A DNA stretch of 64,000 nucleotides from NCBI RefSeq assembly GCF_033958435.1, contig NC_134138.1, positions 27,806,598 through 27,870,597 on the forward strand, read 5' to 3'. The DNA comes from Carettochelys insculpta (Eukaryota > Chordata > Testudines > Carettochelyidae). Made by a program: the position numbers and the translations under genes. Positions 21,706-35,049 of this stretch are shown piece after piece; position 1 is the first letter of the stretch; every line of letters begins with the position of its first letter. The notes under the pieces were generated by a model, which saw only the letters and a program-made list of their open reading frames with translations, was not told the DNA's origin and made no database searches.

Positions 21706-24305
21706 TGCGTGATGTGAAACATTTCAAAATATAAAGCTCTTTATTATAACACATTTGGGACTGCTGTGGTAAATACACATTCATAAGCTTTGGGGAACGT
21801 ATTAGAAAAAAAAACAGCCAAATATTTTTCATAACTTAGAAAAACCACTTAACACTTTATTTTTTAGCATAGTGGTATGATTTTCTTGAAGAGGCCACAC
21901 TCACTAACAGAGTGGTATCAGATAAATAAGAGCAGACAGGAAAAAAACAAACTTGCTTTTTGTTGTTTGTTTGTTTTTTAAGAAATGGCCTAATTTTCTT
22001 GTCTGTTCATGCAACTCTGTTGGAAGAGAGAATGAGAGAGAGGTTACTTTTGAGAAAATAAATGGGATTTTCTGTGGTTTTTGTTTTTGTTTTTTTTTTG
22101 GGGGGGTTTTTTTGTGATGCTAAAAATAAGATGAGCTGACTGGCCTTTACTAATAACATGTGTGGAACAGCTGCAGCACACCAGCACACTCAGTGATCAT
22201 CTATTTTAACAGCTGCTAACAAAAAAGAACCAATAGAGTCTGTGAGGGGGTGGAAATAGAGACTGATTCTTTCATCCAAACAATGGGCTTTCTGTTCTTC
22301 TCTAGAAAGCGACCGTTTAAAGAACCTACTTGGAACTCTTTTCATTCTCAGCACTTACATATTGGAGGGACTGGAGGCTACATTTTCTGAGTTAGATTTT
22401 CATGTGGAATGAAGAGATGGGGTTTGTGTAGGTCAGTGATTTCCCCGTGCTTTTGATTTCTTGCTGGAGACACACTCCCATCCTTCATGATAATTTGAAG
22501 GGTATATGCTCCTTGCTTTTTTGCCTGGCGTCTCAGAAGGGTTCCAGTCTCTGGACTATTTTTTAATTTTCTTCAACTCTCCTATTCACTTCTAGTTCTG
22601 TCGTGTTTCCTTTGAAATTTGTTTTCTTCTTCTTTTGTTCATATTGCTCTTGTGGTTTTGCTTCCTTCTCCGGTGCCCAGCTCATCAAGGGGCTATGGGC
22701 ATGTTTAGTGCTAGTCAACCCTCGGAAAATAATAGTTCAGTTTTCTACAGTAACAACCCAAAACACTGTTGCAAGCAGTGGTTGCTACAGAGTATAGTGG
22801 TTTTGACCATGACTGTAGAATGCTGTTCTTAAAAACAAAACAAAAAAAAATAGAGATTGGCAGTTGCATTACAGTTTATCCAGCCTGTAGTTCTTTGAGT
22901 CACATGCTGTCTCCTTCTTTGCCTACGTTGTAACTCTGGGCCTCTACCATTATTCTGACCCTCAAATTTGCTTTAAAACCATTTAGCAGGATCATCATTG
23001 TATTGTGAAAGATTTATTCACAAAAGAATATGGTAACGACTTGCAGTTGTTGGTGTTGCTAAGAAATGTGTGGAAAGAGTCATGTCACTTGTTAGCATGG
23101 ATTTCTCTTAGGGTTGCTTTTGTTTCCTATGGAAATAGTGACTTCTGATTTTATTGCAGGCCAGCATGAAATATTTTTAATACTACCCTATGCTGGATTT
23201 TTCTGTACGAGCAAATGGTCTCGCTGCCATTCTACAAGAGCAGCAAAATCACAAAATATTGTGGGTCACATAAGATCTCTAAAAATAGGAAATTATGCTT
23301 AAGATTGGAAATGATGTTTTCTTTGGTGGAGTGATGACATAATGCTGGTTAGAAGATGTACCCTTCTAACTCAGACCAGGATAATAACATTATTCCAAAA
23401 CGTTCTTAAAGCACCAGCAAGACCACACAATGTAACAGCATCTTCGGTGCACTATGATTTTATAACACAGTTCCTTAATACACATAGACCTTACAATTGA
23501 TGGTGTAGCTTCCGTGTTTTATAATAGAAAAATCATTTGGCTGCGAAAGCCTTCACTAAGGCCCTATCCATACTAGGATTTGAAATTATATTTGAAATCA
23601 CGTTCAGCTGTGGCCAAGCCCAAACATGGTTGTGAAGAGGTTAGTCTATGTACAACATGGTCACAGCTGTGCAGTAGAACCATTTTGTTGGTCAGTCAGG
23701 CTAGAAGACTATAGCATGACTTCTGCTGAACTGGTTCCACAGTAAACGCTTTCATATCCAGCAGCCACGGGACTGGGCGGTTGCTGGGCGTTCAAATATG
23801 CTGAATAATAGAGAGGTATCCCTAACGATGCATTACGCTAAAGAAAAGCTAGATTAGATATTAAGAATCAAACAAAAATGTGTGCAGAGTACTTTATTTA
23901 CCAACAACCATAGTATTGTACAGTGTAAACTTATACTGTATTTGCTGTATTTATTTGTACTTAATTTCACTCCACTGTACTTCTGGAAAACATAACTAAA
24001 TTTACTTATGGTTAAAATACCAGTTGTTTGAGAGTTCTGGGTGATAGAAGGCTGGGTGTGAATGAGTTTACTGTACTTTGTGTACTGCACAATTCTTAGA
24101 GGGGAATACCTTTTTTTTTTTTCTTTTTTTTCCAAGTGGAGATGGTCCTGAGTCAAGAAGTTTGATTTGTAGAATCAAATTTCCTCAGACATGGAGCAAA
24201 TATAAAGTCTGTTTTTCTAGTTTGTGTCTCCATGGGGGCTTTCCCTTCCTCTAGGGACTGAGCCATGTACAGAGAGTCATGAGTTTGTGACTGCCTTTAA
24301 ACAAT
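21706..24305. other. Intron, unassigned; homopolymer tracts
   Basis: A T-then-G-then-T tract lies at 22076-22114. The text ggccctatccatactagg at about 23561 resembles a DNA-element end, but no partner end was found. Confidence 0.4.
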
Positions 24306-24400
24306 TTAATATAGCACAGCAGTAAAGCTGCATACTTTTAGAAGCAGAGTTCCTGGTTTCAGCTCCTGCAAAAGACCAGCTGAGGGCATTGTTACAGGCC
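24306..24400 (+). repeat. Possible tRNA-derived SINE fragment
   Basis: agcacagcagtaaagctgc, then ttcctggtttcagctcctgc, resembles an A box and B box spaced as in a tRNA-like SINE head. The match is weak. Confidence 0.3.
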
Positions 24401-24559
24401 TGTCCCTAATGTTTCTGTAGTGTTAGCAGGAGGATGCATGATTTTCATTGCTACTTGAAACACTGTCTGCACTGCACTGCCCCACACCTCACTCAGAAAA
24501 GCTGGCTGTGGGGCCTTGTTTGTCTGTGAACAGCTGTGAGCCTGAAAGGAGGGGGAAGG

Positions 24560-25190
24560 AGGCTTGATACTCTGCCTCCTCCCCCAATGAAATCTTGCAG
24601 CTCCCATTGGCTGATTTCCGGCCAGTGGGAGCTGTCTGATTTGAAGAACAGGTAGTGCTGAAAGTACCTTTTTCCCCCCATCAGGCTTGCAGTTGTTCAC
24701 CAGTGTACAAGATCTTGCAATGAGCGACCTGTCAGGGCATGGAAGACAGGAAACCTGCTGGGCTGTTATCTGGGAATCACCCAGGTTAACGACTCCCAGG
24801 CACAGCCTGCCTCGGGCACCCCACCCCTCTCTCTTCCCAACCCTGTGCCCCTGTAATCTTGCCCCCTACCCTACATAACCCAAACCTTCTTCCCCGCATC
24901 TCTCACACACACTCCCCTTATCTCCTGCCCCAGGTCACAACCACAATCCCTACTTCCCCTCCTATGCCCCAGTCTCTTGCCCCAGGTCACAGCCCCCTCC
25001 TTTACCCAAACTCCTTTCTAAATCCTGTACCCCCTCGTGCACCCCAATCCCTTACCCCGCGCTCCATTCTGCACCCCACCTCCATCCCAGACCCTGCACT
25101 TCCTCCATTAATATCATGGAAGAGTGCGGCCCTTGATCACTTACCAAATTCCTGATGTGGCTCCACCATCAAAAAGTATTGCCCACCGTG
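24560..25190. mobile_element. C-rich interspersed repeat, copy 1 (probable hAT-like)
   Basis: It begins around the GGCC-centred inverted words cccattggctg / ccagtgggag, passes through a C-rich, Pro-like repeat text (ccccagtctcttgcccc...) and ends with gatcacttaccaaattcctg and aaaagtattgcccacc. The same order recurs at 28555-29115. Confidence 0.5.
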
Positions 25191-28103
25191 ATCTGACTCA
25201 TGCTCGGCTAGACATAGGAGCCCATGTTGTATTTCAGGCTGGAATAAGCTAGGCTGAAGTAATTACCTCTGCAGTCCATTGCTTGCTTTCACTTTTATTG
25301 GCAAGTGTCCTATACAATAGCAGTACCAGAAATTAACGTCAGATCTCAAAGGACAGATTTTCCCAGTAACTCAAGATGGGGAAAGTTACTAATACATCTA
25401 AGCGTCAGATGTTTTTGCCTTAGAACAAACTTTTTCATCAATTTCTGTGGATGTTGTTCAGGGGGAAAATAGAAAAATCATTCTTAGATGAGATTTGTTT
25501 TCCTTCTGCTTTTAAAGCCTCTTTTACGCCTGATACAAAAACACTTACAGGCTCAGTGTGCTGAAGACATGATACAGGATGGATAAAATGACTGATTAAG
25601 CCAAGCTGCGTCAATTCAAGTTTCTGCTGTTTTGCGCTGACTCTAAACCCTGCTTGACATTTATCCAACTAAACAAAATGTGTTCAACCTAATCCTTCAA
25701 ACACTGGGGCACATGAGTAACTTTACCCACTGGCAGCAGTTCAGCTGGACTAAGCAGTGTGACCCTGAAGAGTGAATTCAGTGGGTTGGCTCTCAAGGAT
25801 AAAGTTACTCATGAGCATAGCATTTGTAACATGGGGCCCTTTGTTGGGAAGGGGGAATTTAAGGACAATTTCAAGGTGATACAGAGCCATAGAGTTTGTC
25901 TCAGTGGGGCTACCTGCATATCTCTTGTATATTCTAGGCCAACAGCACGTTCTAGCACATAAACACACACACACCAAATACCCTAAAAACCATCCAGCCA
26001 AGCCCCTGAGTGATACATAGCTAGCTTGGCAACCTGTACAGCATTTAGGCACATAACATTAAAGCTGATAGGACCCTATAGAAATTACTGTAAATGCCAC
26101 TGAAGAATAATATAGAATAAAGTTCTTGTTGTAGAATTTTTAAACCATCTTAGTGATTGAACAGAGAAATAGAAACCAAATGTAGAATCCTTCCAGTAAC
26201 TTTAAAAATTGCATTCGAAAATTTAATCACTGGTAAATTCTGTAGGACATTTCAATAAAAGGAAGTATCTAGTCATGCTCTTGCTCTTAATTATTTTTAT
26301 TTTTAAACTTACAAGTGTTAGCCAGGTGAGTCCCCGTTATTCTATTAGACTGCACAGGTATACAATAACATACAGGTTGTACCCCAGAGAGCTTACAGTC
26401 TGAATAGCAAGACAAAATGTGTAAGTGAAATAAAAAATAAACAAGAAGTATAAGGACAAGGACAGAATAAAAACATGATCATGTTTTAGCGGGGGGCAGG
26501 GCACAGTACCATGATATTGAACAAAGCTGTTTTAGAAAACAATGAAGTGTTTTATTAGGTCTGTTTTCAAGGGTAGACTAGTCAATTTATAGATGTGTCT
26601 TTTTACATTAGGAGTTCTGTATCTTTAATAAAACCCATAACAGAGGAGAGCATGTAGCTTGGCGCCTAACATCTGTCCTGGATTCTCATTCTCCAGCTCA
26701 TGAGAACTTACCGTTTTTGGGGGGGGGGGTTGCACATGGCTTTCTTGATCCCCTGAAGTTCCCCAATACCATAGCCAGTCAGCTAGTCACTAAAATGGCG
26801 GAGACTAGTTCATGTTGTATTCTTCTTGTGTTGGTATGAAAATGGATGGATGCCTTGTCCCTGAAGATTTGCAGGGCAGGGTTAGATGGGTGGGGGTTTT
26901 GTTCTCCCTGGTACGGCAAAGAGGAGGAATGTGTCTGCTTCTGTAACTCTGAGGCTGAGGGCAGATTCAAGAATGCCAAAGTATGCAGATGTAATTACCT
27001 GAATGGGAAGTAGGACATGACACTAAGATCTGAGAGCATTACTGTTATGAAACATGCTCCCAGACCTGCTTCCCATATTTCCAAAAATGCACGGTTGCTG
27101 TTACAAAATGAGGTGGATTCTCCTCATACTCCTGATTTATATCAGTGTAGCTCCATTAGAGCCAGTGGGTCCACTCCACTGTCAGTGGAAAAAGAACCTG
27201 GCCTCTGAAGCAGTGTTTTGTGCATACTGAACAAGTTAGGAATGACCATGTTGCAATGAGTGAGTAATGGCTTTTCTCAGGGAGCAGCACTTCAATCAGT
27301 TTTATTTTCGTTTGTCTCTCTGTGGATCGTCATTTAACTGAGAGAGACACAATTTTATGTAACTCGGTTGTAATCACCACAACTGCCAATGGCATACAAA
27401 TTGCAGGTTACTCACAGAGGTTCTAATATAACATCGGTTTGGTGGGATATAGCATAGACCAAACTCAGAGAAGAGAGGCTGTAGCCCTCAGTCATTCCAT
27501 TGGGTACAAGTGTAGCTTGCCTAGAAGTCTTTCAATCTTATCTGGGCATCGGGCATACAGACAGTCTTTCTAAGAGCTGGAGGAAAAGTGGGGGAACAAG
27601 TGGTGGTGGTGTTCATATTGATAGACAACATCAGTTGAAAATGTTCAGAACGTGTACTCCATCTCCCATCTCTTTGGGTCATTACCTGCCTTTGATGTCA
27701 TTTATCGTACTCTGCTTGTTGAAATCTTGTCATTTTTCCTCTTTGCTTCTGTAAGCGTCTCCTCTCATGGTTCTCTTCCTCCCTCTCCACTTGCTCTGTC
27801 AGCAATTCATTGGGAGAACGCTCTTTTTGTGCTTCTCATCCTTTCTCTGGAGATTCTTTAGTGCTCAGACTTGAGTTACTTTCTCTTTTTTCCCCTCTAT
27901 ATCTCCAGCTGAAATAATCTGTTTCTCTGACGCAACTTGTAAATGTGTAGCCATCAAATCAGCATGGCTAAAACTTTTCCCTTCCCACCAAACCCTTTCC
28001 CTCTGCCTACTTTCTTAGTCACTATGGAGAGTGCCACCTTTCTGCCTGTCACTCAGGCTCAAAACCTGGGCATCATCTTTAGCTTGGGCCTCTCTCTTCA
28101 GTT
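25191..28103. other. Intron, mostly unassigned, with one hairpin
   Basis: A perfect 14-bp inverted repeat, CATGAGTAACTTTA, lies at 25712-25725 and inverted at 25800-25813; it looks like the core of an old palindromic repeat. A run of nine or more G lies near 26720. No gene was seen. Confidence 0.45.
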
Positions 28104-28165
28104 CTGGCACAGAATCATAAAAACGTAGGGCTGGAAGGACCCTCAAGAAGTCATCAGATCCAGCC
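28104..28165 (-). mobile_element. CR1 LINE 3' tip
   Basis: agaatcataaaaacgtaggg, ctggaaggaccctcaagaag and tcatcagatccagcc are the inverse of a CR1 3' end. Confidence 0.6.
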
Positions 28166-28198
28166 CCCTTTGCTGAGGAGACACAAGTAAACTGAGAC

Positions 28199-28508
28199 CA
28201 GGGTTTCTTAAACTTTTGAGACCATTGAACACCACAAAATAATAATTTTTATGTGCAACACCTATGACAATTTTCTTCCAAAAGTTCAGACCAAAACAAA
28301 ACAAAACAGCAACATATACAGGAAGAACAAAATGAAGTAAATTAATCAAGTAGCACAGCAATGAAGACGTAACAGTGTATCTGGTTTTAATAACAGAAAA
28401 CACATGCCATCTGTGTACGATATCAAAAAAGTGTCAAATGCTTATGGCTCACCTGTGTGGTGTTCAGGGAACACCAGTGTTCCACAGAACAGAGTTCAAG
28501 AAAGACTG
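28199..28508. mobile_element. hAT-like element, relative of the one at 20144
   Basis: The ends CAGGGTTTCTTAAACTTTT and, as the inverse of the right end, CAGTCTTTCTTGAACTCTG form terminal repeats. The flanking octamers match poorly, so the TSD is not certain. Confidence 0.5.
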
Positions 28509-28554
28509 ACATAGCTGCCCTATAGTTACTAAGTTTTTTCTAATATACAGCTGT

Positions 28555-29115
28555 TCTCATTGGCTGGAAACCAGCCAATGGGAGCTGCCTGGGCCATGCT
28601 TCTGGGTGCAGGCAGCTTGAGGCTGCTGCCCCCACATGATGTGCACTGTGTAAAGATGCACATGCTGGCCCCAGCAGCTGGCTGCTTTGAGTGATGTGGG
28701 GGCGCAGCAGGCAGGAAACTTGCTTGAGGATCCCCCTGGACTGCTGGCTGGGAGCCACTCATTGTAGGTGTCTCCCAGCCGGAGCCTGTACCTGGCACCC
28801 CACTCTCTCCTGCATCCCAAGTACCTGCCTCAGGTTTCATCACAAACCTTCTGCATCTGCTCCTGCATTCCTGACCCTGATCACAATTCCCTACCAGACC
28901 CTATATTCCTCCCACAGCTCGGAATCCACTCCCGCATCCAAGTCCCTCCCAGACAGCACACCCACTCCTGCACCCCAGTTTCTCACCATGAGCTCCCTTC
29001 TGCAGCCAGTCTCCAATCCAGACCTTGCTCCTTCTCCGCTAATATAATAAAGTGTAGAGCTTGACCACTTACTAAATACTTGGAGTGGCCATTGCAGCAA
29101 AAATGATTGCACACC
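28555..29115. mobile_element. C-rich interspersed repeat, copy 2 (probable hAT-like)
   Basis: The same order as 24560-25190: cattggctggaaaccagcc, tgggagctgcc, a C-rich middle, then gaccacttactaaatacttg and a poorly kept right tip (aaaaatgattgcacacc). The open frames on both strands come from the C-rich composition. Confidence 0.5.
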
Positions 29116-30450
29116 CTTATTGTAGGTTCAGGCTGAGAAAATTACTTGCCCAGCATGTCAAAGCTGATTCTGAGGCTGCTGCTGTTGCCACTGGACCATG
29201 CTGCCAGGAACTGAACCGTGGCAAATTCTGTAGTTTTCTTTCAGATGTCCCTTTCTTCTTCTTGCTGCTTTTATTTTGCCTTTTTGCGGAAGCACTCATC
29301 CTTTTATCTGGTAAGACTGTAAGAATTAAGAGAATTGGAATGTACTCTTTGACTAATCTCTTTATGGCAGGATTTCAACTAAGAGGCAGTCTTCTTGGAT
29401 ACTGCACTTAATTTTCTTGCTTTTCTCATCTGTCTTACGGATGCTTCAGGAGTCCCCCTTTTTGCCACAGTGCCTTGTGACATTGCTGCCTGATTTCTCT
29501 TAATTGGAGCCCTATTTTCTGACCACAGAATTCATCTAATTCCCACTGAAGGCAGCAGAAGTTATTTGTATTCTCCGGCATGAGATTCTGTGCTGCATTT
29601 TCCTTAGATTTTCCCAGGTGAGGTGATGGTGCTCTGTGCTGTAGAGTAGTTAGTCACACTTCACTCAGTGGAGATTTACCACACACTGCAGACACCACAT
29701 TCTTTGAAATTCGGTGATGGTTTTAGGATAGCTGTAACTTCTGTGAGAGATGTTTTGAGTATTTTTTTTCATCAAAACAAATATATTTTGCTCCTCCTTG
29801 ACCCCAGTTGCTTCAAGGAGCTGTGCTCCAGGTTCTTGCCCCAAACACACATGGTAGGCGATCTGAACTGGTTTGTAGACCAGGAATATTTCAAGTGGCT
29901 TCAGTCCAGAGTGCAGGCAAGATCCTGCCATATCTCTGGATTTGTTCTGTGATGTGACACTAAAACTTACTGTGACATTTATTCCACTGTTCCTTGTTTT
30001 TTCAGGTAACTGACCTCAGCAGCAGCTGAAACAGTTTGGTTCAGTGGTTCAATACTTAAACCCACAGTAATGAGGGCTGGACTGGATATCACTGTTTCAT
30101 CACATTCCGCACTACTACAACTAAAGTGTGAAAGAAGAAGAAAGGTGCGGGAGGGGGAACATGAGAAGGAAAAACGGGGAAAAAAATCCTTAATGCTGGT
30201 AGATTTAAAGAAACAAAAACCAAAACTGATGTCTTTCATCACCTGCTCTCCGTAAAGAGGATAGTTATTTTGGGTCTGTGGGTCAGTCTGTGAAAGTTCC
30301 CGTTTTTATTCCAGGGCCACATTGTGGGCGTCTCAGTCCAGTCCAGTTCTGTATTGACCGGTAGCTTGGACCACCCCACCCCTCGATTTAACTGGCATTT
30401 GTTGCAAGGCTGCAAGAAACTCACACAGCAGGTATTCCTGTGACAGTCAC
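29116..30450. other. Intron without recognised features
   Basis: No gene or clear repeat was seen. Confidence 0.4.
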
Positions 30451-30700
30451 AGAGCCATTGAATTCTTAGATGGAAAAGGCCTATATTATCTGAATATATC
30501 TCACCCTATCGCATTCTCCTGGTCAACTTTTAACTATGTCAAGTCGTGTGACTTTCACACTTTCCCCAAAGAGATTATTCCTTTGTGTAATAGGATGGAT
30601 ATTTGGGACTTTACCCTTGATATGAAAGGTAAATTTTCCTTTTCTTAATTTCAACAATTTATTCCTAATCTGCTTCTATACTTGCCCCCTCCTGTTGGAG
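30451..30700 (-). mobile_element. Old CR1-like LINE 3' fragment
   Basis: gagccattgaattcttagat and ggaaaaggcctatattatct resemble the inverse of a CR1 3' end. Diverged. Confidence 0.35.
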
Positions 30701-30884
30701 GAGGGCATGGTAATGAGTCAATTTGAAGCAGGCTAATGAGGAGCTAACATGCATATTCAGTGCCTCATTAGCATAATTTCAAAGTGCAGATTTTGAATTG
30801 CAGATTGACAGTGTAGATGGAGGCAGCTTCGCAGTTGGTGCCCCACTTCGACCTTCCCTCACTCCCTCCTAGTCCTCAGTAGTG

Positions 30885-31150
30885 ACTGATGGCAGAACAA
30901 GAAGCAATGGTCTCAAGTTAGAGTGGAGGGTTTGGGATAGATATTAGGGAAAAAAAACTATTTCACTCGGAGGGTGAAGAAGCACTGGAATGCGTTAGCT
31001 AGAGTTCTGGTGGAATCTCTGTCCACAGAGGTTTAAGTCCTAGCTTGACGAAGTCCTGGTTGGGATGATTTAGTTGGGGTTTTAGGCAGGGGGCTGGACT
31101 TGGTGACTTCCTGAGGTCATTTCCAGACCTAGGATTCTATGATTCTAAGA
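30885..31150 (+). mobile_element. CR1 LINE 3' end
   Basis: caatggtctcaagttagagt, ggagggtttgggatagatat, ctggacttggtgacttcctg, then aggtcatttccagacctagg and the terminal attctatgattcta repeat. This is a classic CR1 3' end, 5'-truncated. Confidence 0.8.
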
Positions 31151-32599
31151 TTGTATGTTGTAGGAGTGGAGTAGGAGCTGAGACCTTAGGACAGTACGGT
31201 CTTCCTTACACTGGAGGAATGCACCAAAATATATTTACAGATCCAAGGCGGCTGCACAAGGGTAACTGAGGGAAGGTGGCCCTAATGATCAGATGTGGTG
31301 CTGTGTACCATGTGGAAATCTGGAATCAGTGGAAGTATTTCTGTTCTCAGTTGCAGTAGTGTAGTTCCGCTGAGTTCAGAAACACTGTTGATGCCACTCA
31401 TCATTAACGGCAATTACGTTATCATTCCTTTAAATGTGAGTAACAGACTGCTGAACCTGATCTAGGAGAGACATGTACAGGCTGTAAATCAGTGCAGAAT
31501 TGTCCCTACACTGATGTGAGAGAGGAACATCCTCAAGTGATTTGACTAAAGGTGGTTCCTAGAAAACAAACACTCCTTTTCCGTGAGATCTTATCGAACA
31601 TGAATAATATGCTATACTGGATGTTTGTCTTCAACATCTGCCCCTCTATAAAATAACAGCTCTGGAATTCAGGTGGGAGTGAATGTTGTTCGTATGGCAA
31701 GATTGCAGCAGTTTGACATTTTGGATTTTACATGAAATTGTTTTGTAAGTAGCAAAAAGGAAGGCTGGGAAATATTCCTTGGCTCAGTGGAACTTTTTGC
31801 AAGAGAGAAAATTTCTCATCTATTATAAGGTCTGCCAAATGCTCTCTGAGAAAATGTGATATCATTCATATGCTTTGCCAATCTGGAGGGAGACCGCACA
31901 TCTTGGCCCCTATCTAGAGCTAACATATAATTCCTTGGGGTTGGTATGGGCTTTATCACAAATAGTTCCATGTGCAGTATTTACATAACTGTGGTGGAGT
32001 GTGAGAATAAACACAGCTGTGGCATTGTCCTTAATAATTCTGGTCAATGGGGAATTAAAAGAGAACTTTATCACTAAATTGCAGATAAACAAAGTGGTGG
32101 TCATTTCAGCCAGGGAGCCAATTAAAGCTACAAAGCCTGGACTGCTGGAAACATTTAAGCACATTACAGCTTACTAAGGTCATCAATATTTATTGCTTTT
32201 CAGAAATATGGAAATACCATGAGTCAGCAAGTAGCTGTTAGCACAGACCATTTCCCAGCAGGATTTGTGAATGCATCAAATACTTCTGTAAGAGTCAAGG
32301 AGGGATGGGCAGTGAAGTTATAAAGCCTTGACCTCTGAGCATGGTAGACGTGACTAGATAATGCTCTCTGAGGGAAACATGCATAATGATTAGAGCTGGG
32401 TGGAATCTTGGACAATATTTTTTTTCCACTCAGTTGACCAAAACATTTTGCAACTTCATCTCTATTTTGGCTAATTGTTTCTGGTCAAACAGAAGAAAGA
32501 TGTTAGAAATATTCAAATGAGTTGTTTTAATTTATCATGCTATTTTCCCAGGAGGGCTTAAACACTATTCAGAAAAGAGGGGGAGGAAGTGAGGGTTTC
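31151..32599. other. Intron; repeat-free stretch at 31890-32175
   Basis: No gene was seen. The balanced, repeat-free text at about 31890-32175 could be a conserved non-coding element, but nothing here proves it. Confidence 0.3.
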
Positions 32600-32724
32600 T
32601 TTCTGCTGCACTGGTCAGTTTCCCGGCTCCCCTGAGTGGCAGACAGCATGGAGCCAGTCGCCAGCTCCCCATCACTCAGAGTTGCGTTAACCCAATGTTT
32701 CGTGCAACTTGGGGTTCTATTATA
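32600..32724. mobile_element. Tigger-like element fragment
   Basis: ctgcactggtcagtttcccg, then gagttgcgttaacccaatgt and a TA-ended ggggttctattata, parallel the right part of the element at 37481-38109. Confidence 0.5.
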
Positions 32725-32869
32725 CATGCCCAAAAAGAGGATTGACAGATTCAGCAGCAGGTTATAACATTAAAGATAGGTCTCAAATCATTTTTGTTCA
32801 AAACATTTCTGAATTATACATATTTATATTCATTACTCATTTTCCATAAAGCGTGGGGGTGGGGGTTTC

Positions 32870-32990
32870 TGTCACAGTACGTTTGAGTCCCAGTGTTTCA
32901 AATCTAGGTCTTCCACCTCCCAGGGGAATTCCCTTGCTAGTGGGCTAAAAGTTGTGTGCAAGGGGGAGAGGGCAACATGCTCTTTTTTGT
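32870..32990 (-). repeat. tRNA-derived SINE fragment
   Basis: The words tttgagtcccagtgtttcaa, tctaggtcttccacctccca and ttgctagtgggctaaaagtt follow the inverse of a tRNA-like SINE head (B-box inverse first, then the A-box region). It is not a working tRNA. Confidence 0.45.
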
Positions 32991-34350
32991 GTGAAAGGGA
33001 TTAGGTGCCTAATGACAAGAGGCCATATAGGACTATAAACCTACCTGTCCGGTAAGACTATAACCCCTCATTTTCTTTGCTTTAAAAAACAAAGCTCAAA
33101 AAGCACAGAAACAAAATTATTTTTCTGACTTGTTTAAAATTTAGGGAAAAGAATCGGTTTTAGTTCAACCCAACCAATATACATTGCAACTGCCTGTAAA
33201 ACAAAACAAAAAAAACAAATCAGCCATTTACACAGCTGTTATAACAAGCCTCGTTCAGTCTGACTGCGAGATTTAACCTCTGGACTTTCAGAATAAAAGC
33301 CTGAATCTCTCTTGTTTGAGCAGACAGAATAAGTAGCTGGTAGTTGTAGTAGACTCTTATCATCTTGTGTGGCCTGACCACAAAAATGAGGGTTACGCTT
33401 TCATTGTGACTTTCCATGTTGCGTTCTTTTCTGTGGATAGAGGAGCTCAGTTGTCATTACTGTCAACCCATCATCTTTCCCCAGTTCTGAAATCTGTAAA
33501 AAAGCAGTGTATATTGCTCCATCTTCCTGTCATGGATGAAGAGTAATGTAGCCATTTGCAGTTGTTAGTACATCACCATCAAGCTTTGGTGTTTGACAAG
33601 CATTTTACAAGAGACTGGGTGTAATCACCTTACCTAAAAATAACCCCCATCAACAATCATTGACAGATGACACTTTGTGATTTTTTTTTTTTGTATTAAA
33701 TGCCTGATGCCAAATGTTAACAGCTTTTGATTAGTTGGTTCAATTAAAGGAATTGTGGGGATAAACCCTCTAAATGCTCATGATGTTTGGATATGAAGGA
33801 CTGGATTAATGCCTTTTGCTAAGAAACTGAAGGATTTTATTCATATGTTTTTGTAGTTGCATCTTGACACAGCTGATGAGAGGGAAGAGGAATATAGCTA
33901 TTTTAGATATCCACCTTAAATAGTTGCAGCCAAGGAAAACACATTCTGAGGGGCAAACACACCAAGTTATATGTTTATATGTTTCATATACGTGTTCACT
34001 GAAGTGACATATCATTCAGACTGCTCATTCAAGATCATAGGATTCATGTTGTCATTAAGAAATTCTTTAGCCATGGAGAATTTATTTTTAAACCAAACAT
34101 TGCTGCAAACTAACTTAAAAAAGAGCCAAATGCAAACTTGCCATAAATTCATTGAAGGCTTCCAGTAGTGCTTGCACAATGTTTTATTTAGAGACCCATA
34201 CATTTGAAGGTTCTTTTAAGGATATGGTCATATAAAACTTTTGGGAGGAGAATTGTTCTGCAAGATCAAGCTGAACATTCTCTTTTCTTACAAGTAGCAC
34301 AGTAGAGGCCTTGTTTCCACATAAAACTTTGCCTTAGAAAAATTATTTAG
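32991..34350. other. Intron, unassigned
   Basis: No gene was seen. The stretch 33590-33780 lacks repeat signs. Confidence 0.35.
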
Positions 34351-34354
34351 ATGA

Positions 34355-34560
34355 AGGACAGTGTGGCTGAGTGACAAGGGTACTGGAGTCCATTCCCAGC
34401 TTTGTCAGCGGCCTTTTGAGTGACCTAAGGCAAATGAGCTTGCTGTGCCTCCGTTCCTTCACCTATCTGTGGAATGGGGGTAAATACAGTTCTTTCTAAA
34501 TTGCTTTAAGATCTACTGATGGAAAGCACTATACAAGAGCTAGATACTATTCTTTAAAAT
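34355..34560 (+). repeat. MIR-type SINE
   Basis: cagtgtggctgagtgacaag, then tgtgcctccgttccttcacc, tatctgtggaatgggggtaa and gaaagcactatacaagagct follow MIR from its tRNA-like head through the core to the tail. Old but nearly full length. Confidence 0.75.
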
Positions 34561-34689
34561 CTCAGTCTCAGTAGAGCCAGGTCTTGTTCTGGTTTCACTC
34601 AGTGGGACATAGCACATGGATATCAGGAGACAATACTTTTAAACCCACTAGGCATAAATGGATAAAGTGATAACCAAAGTGAATCCATC

Positions 34690-34752
34690 TTTTTTCCTTT
34701 TAGTTTAGTTTCTTTTCTTTTTTTTTCTTTTCTTTTCATTCTTTTTCTTGAA
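34690..34752 (+). repeat. T/C-rich simple tract
   Basis: Over 60 bases almost only T and C, with repeated TTTTC. Confidence 0.8.
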
Positions 34753-35049
34753 ATAAGATCATGCTCAGATGAGTGAGTTTGTAAAAGTGTGATTTTCTTC
34801 AGATAGCTTCACGCTTCGGTCAAAGTTTAGGACTTTAACATATGAGTCTGAGATATATATATAATGGCTTATATATACTTTTTTTAAAGTGCTAAGGTCT
34901 AAGCAGTACGTGTTGAGAAAAGTAGGAGCAGGTGGGTGCTCAGCAGTTTTGGGGAAAAAATATTTAGGTATCTAAAACACTGATTTGCAAACCTGACTTT
35001 TATCTTCAGTTTTTGAAAACCTTGGCATTTAAAATGGTATTTGATGACT

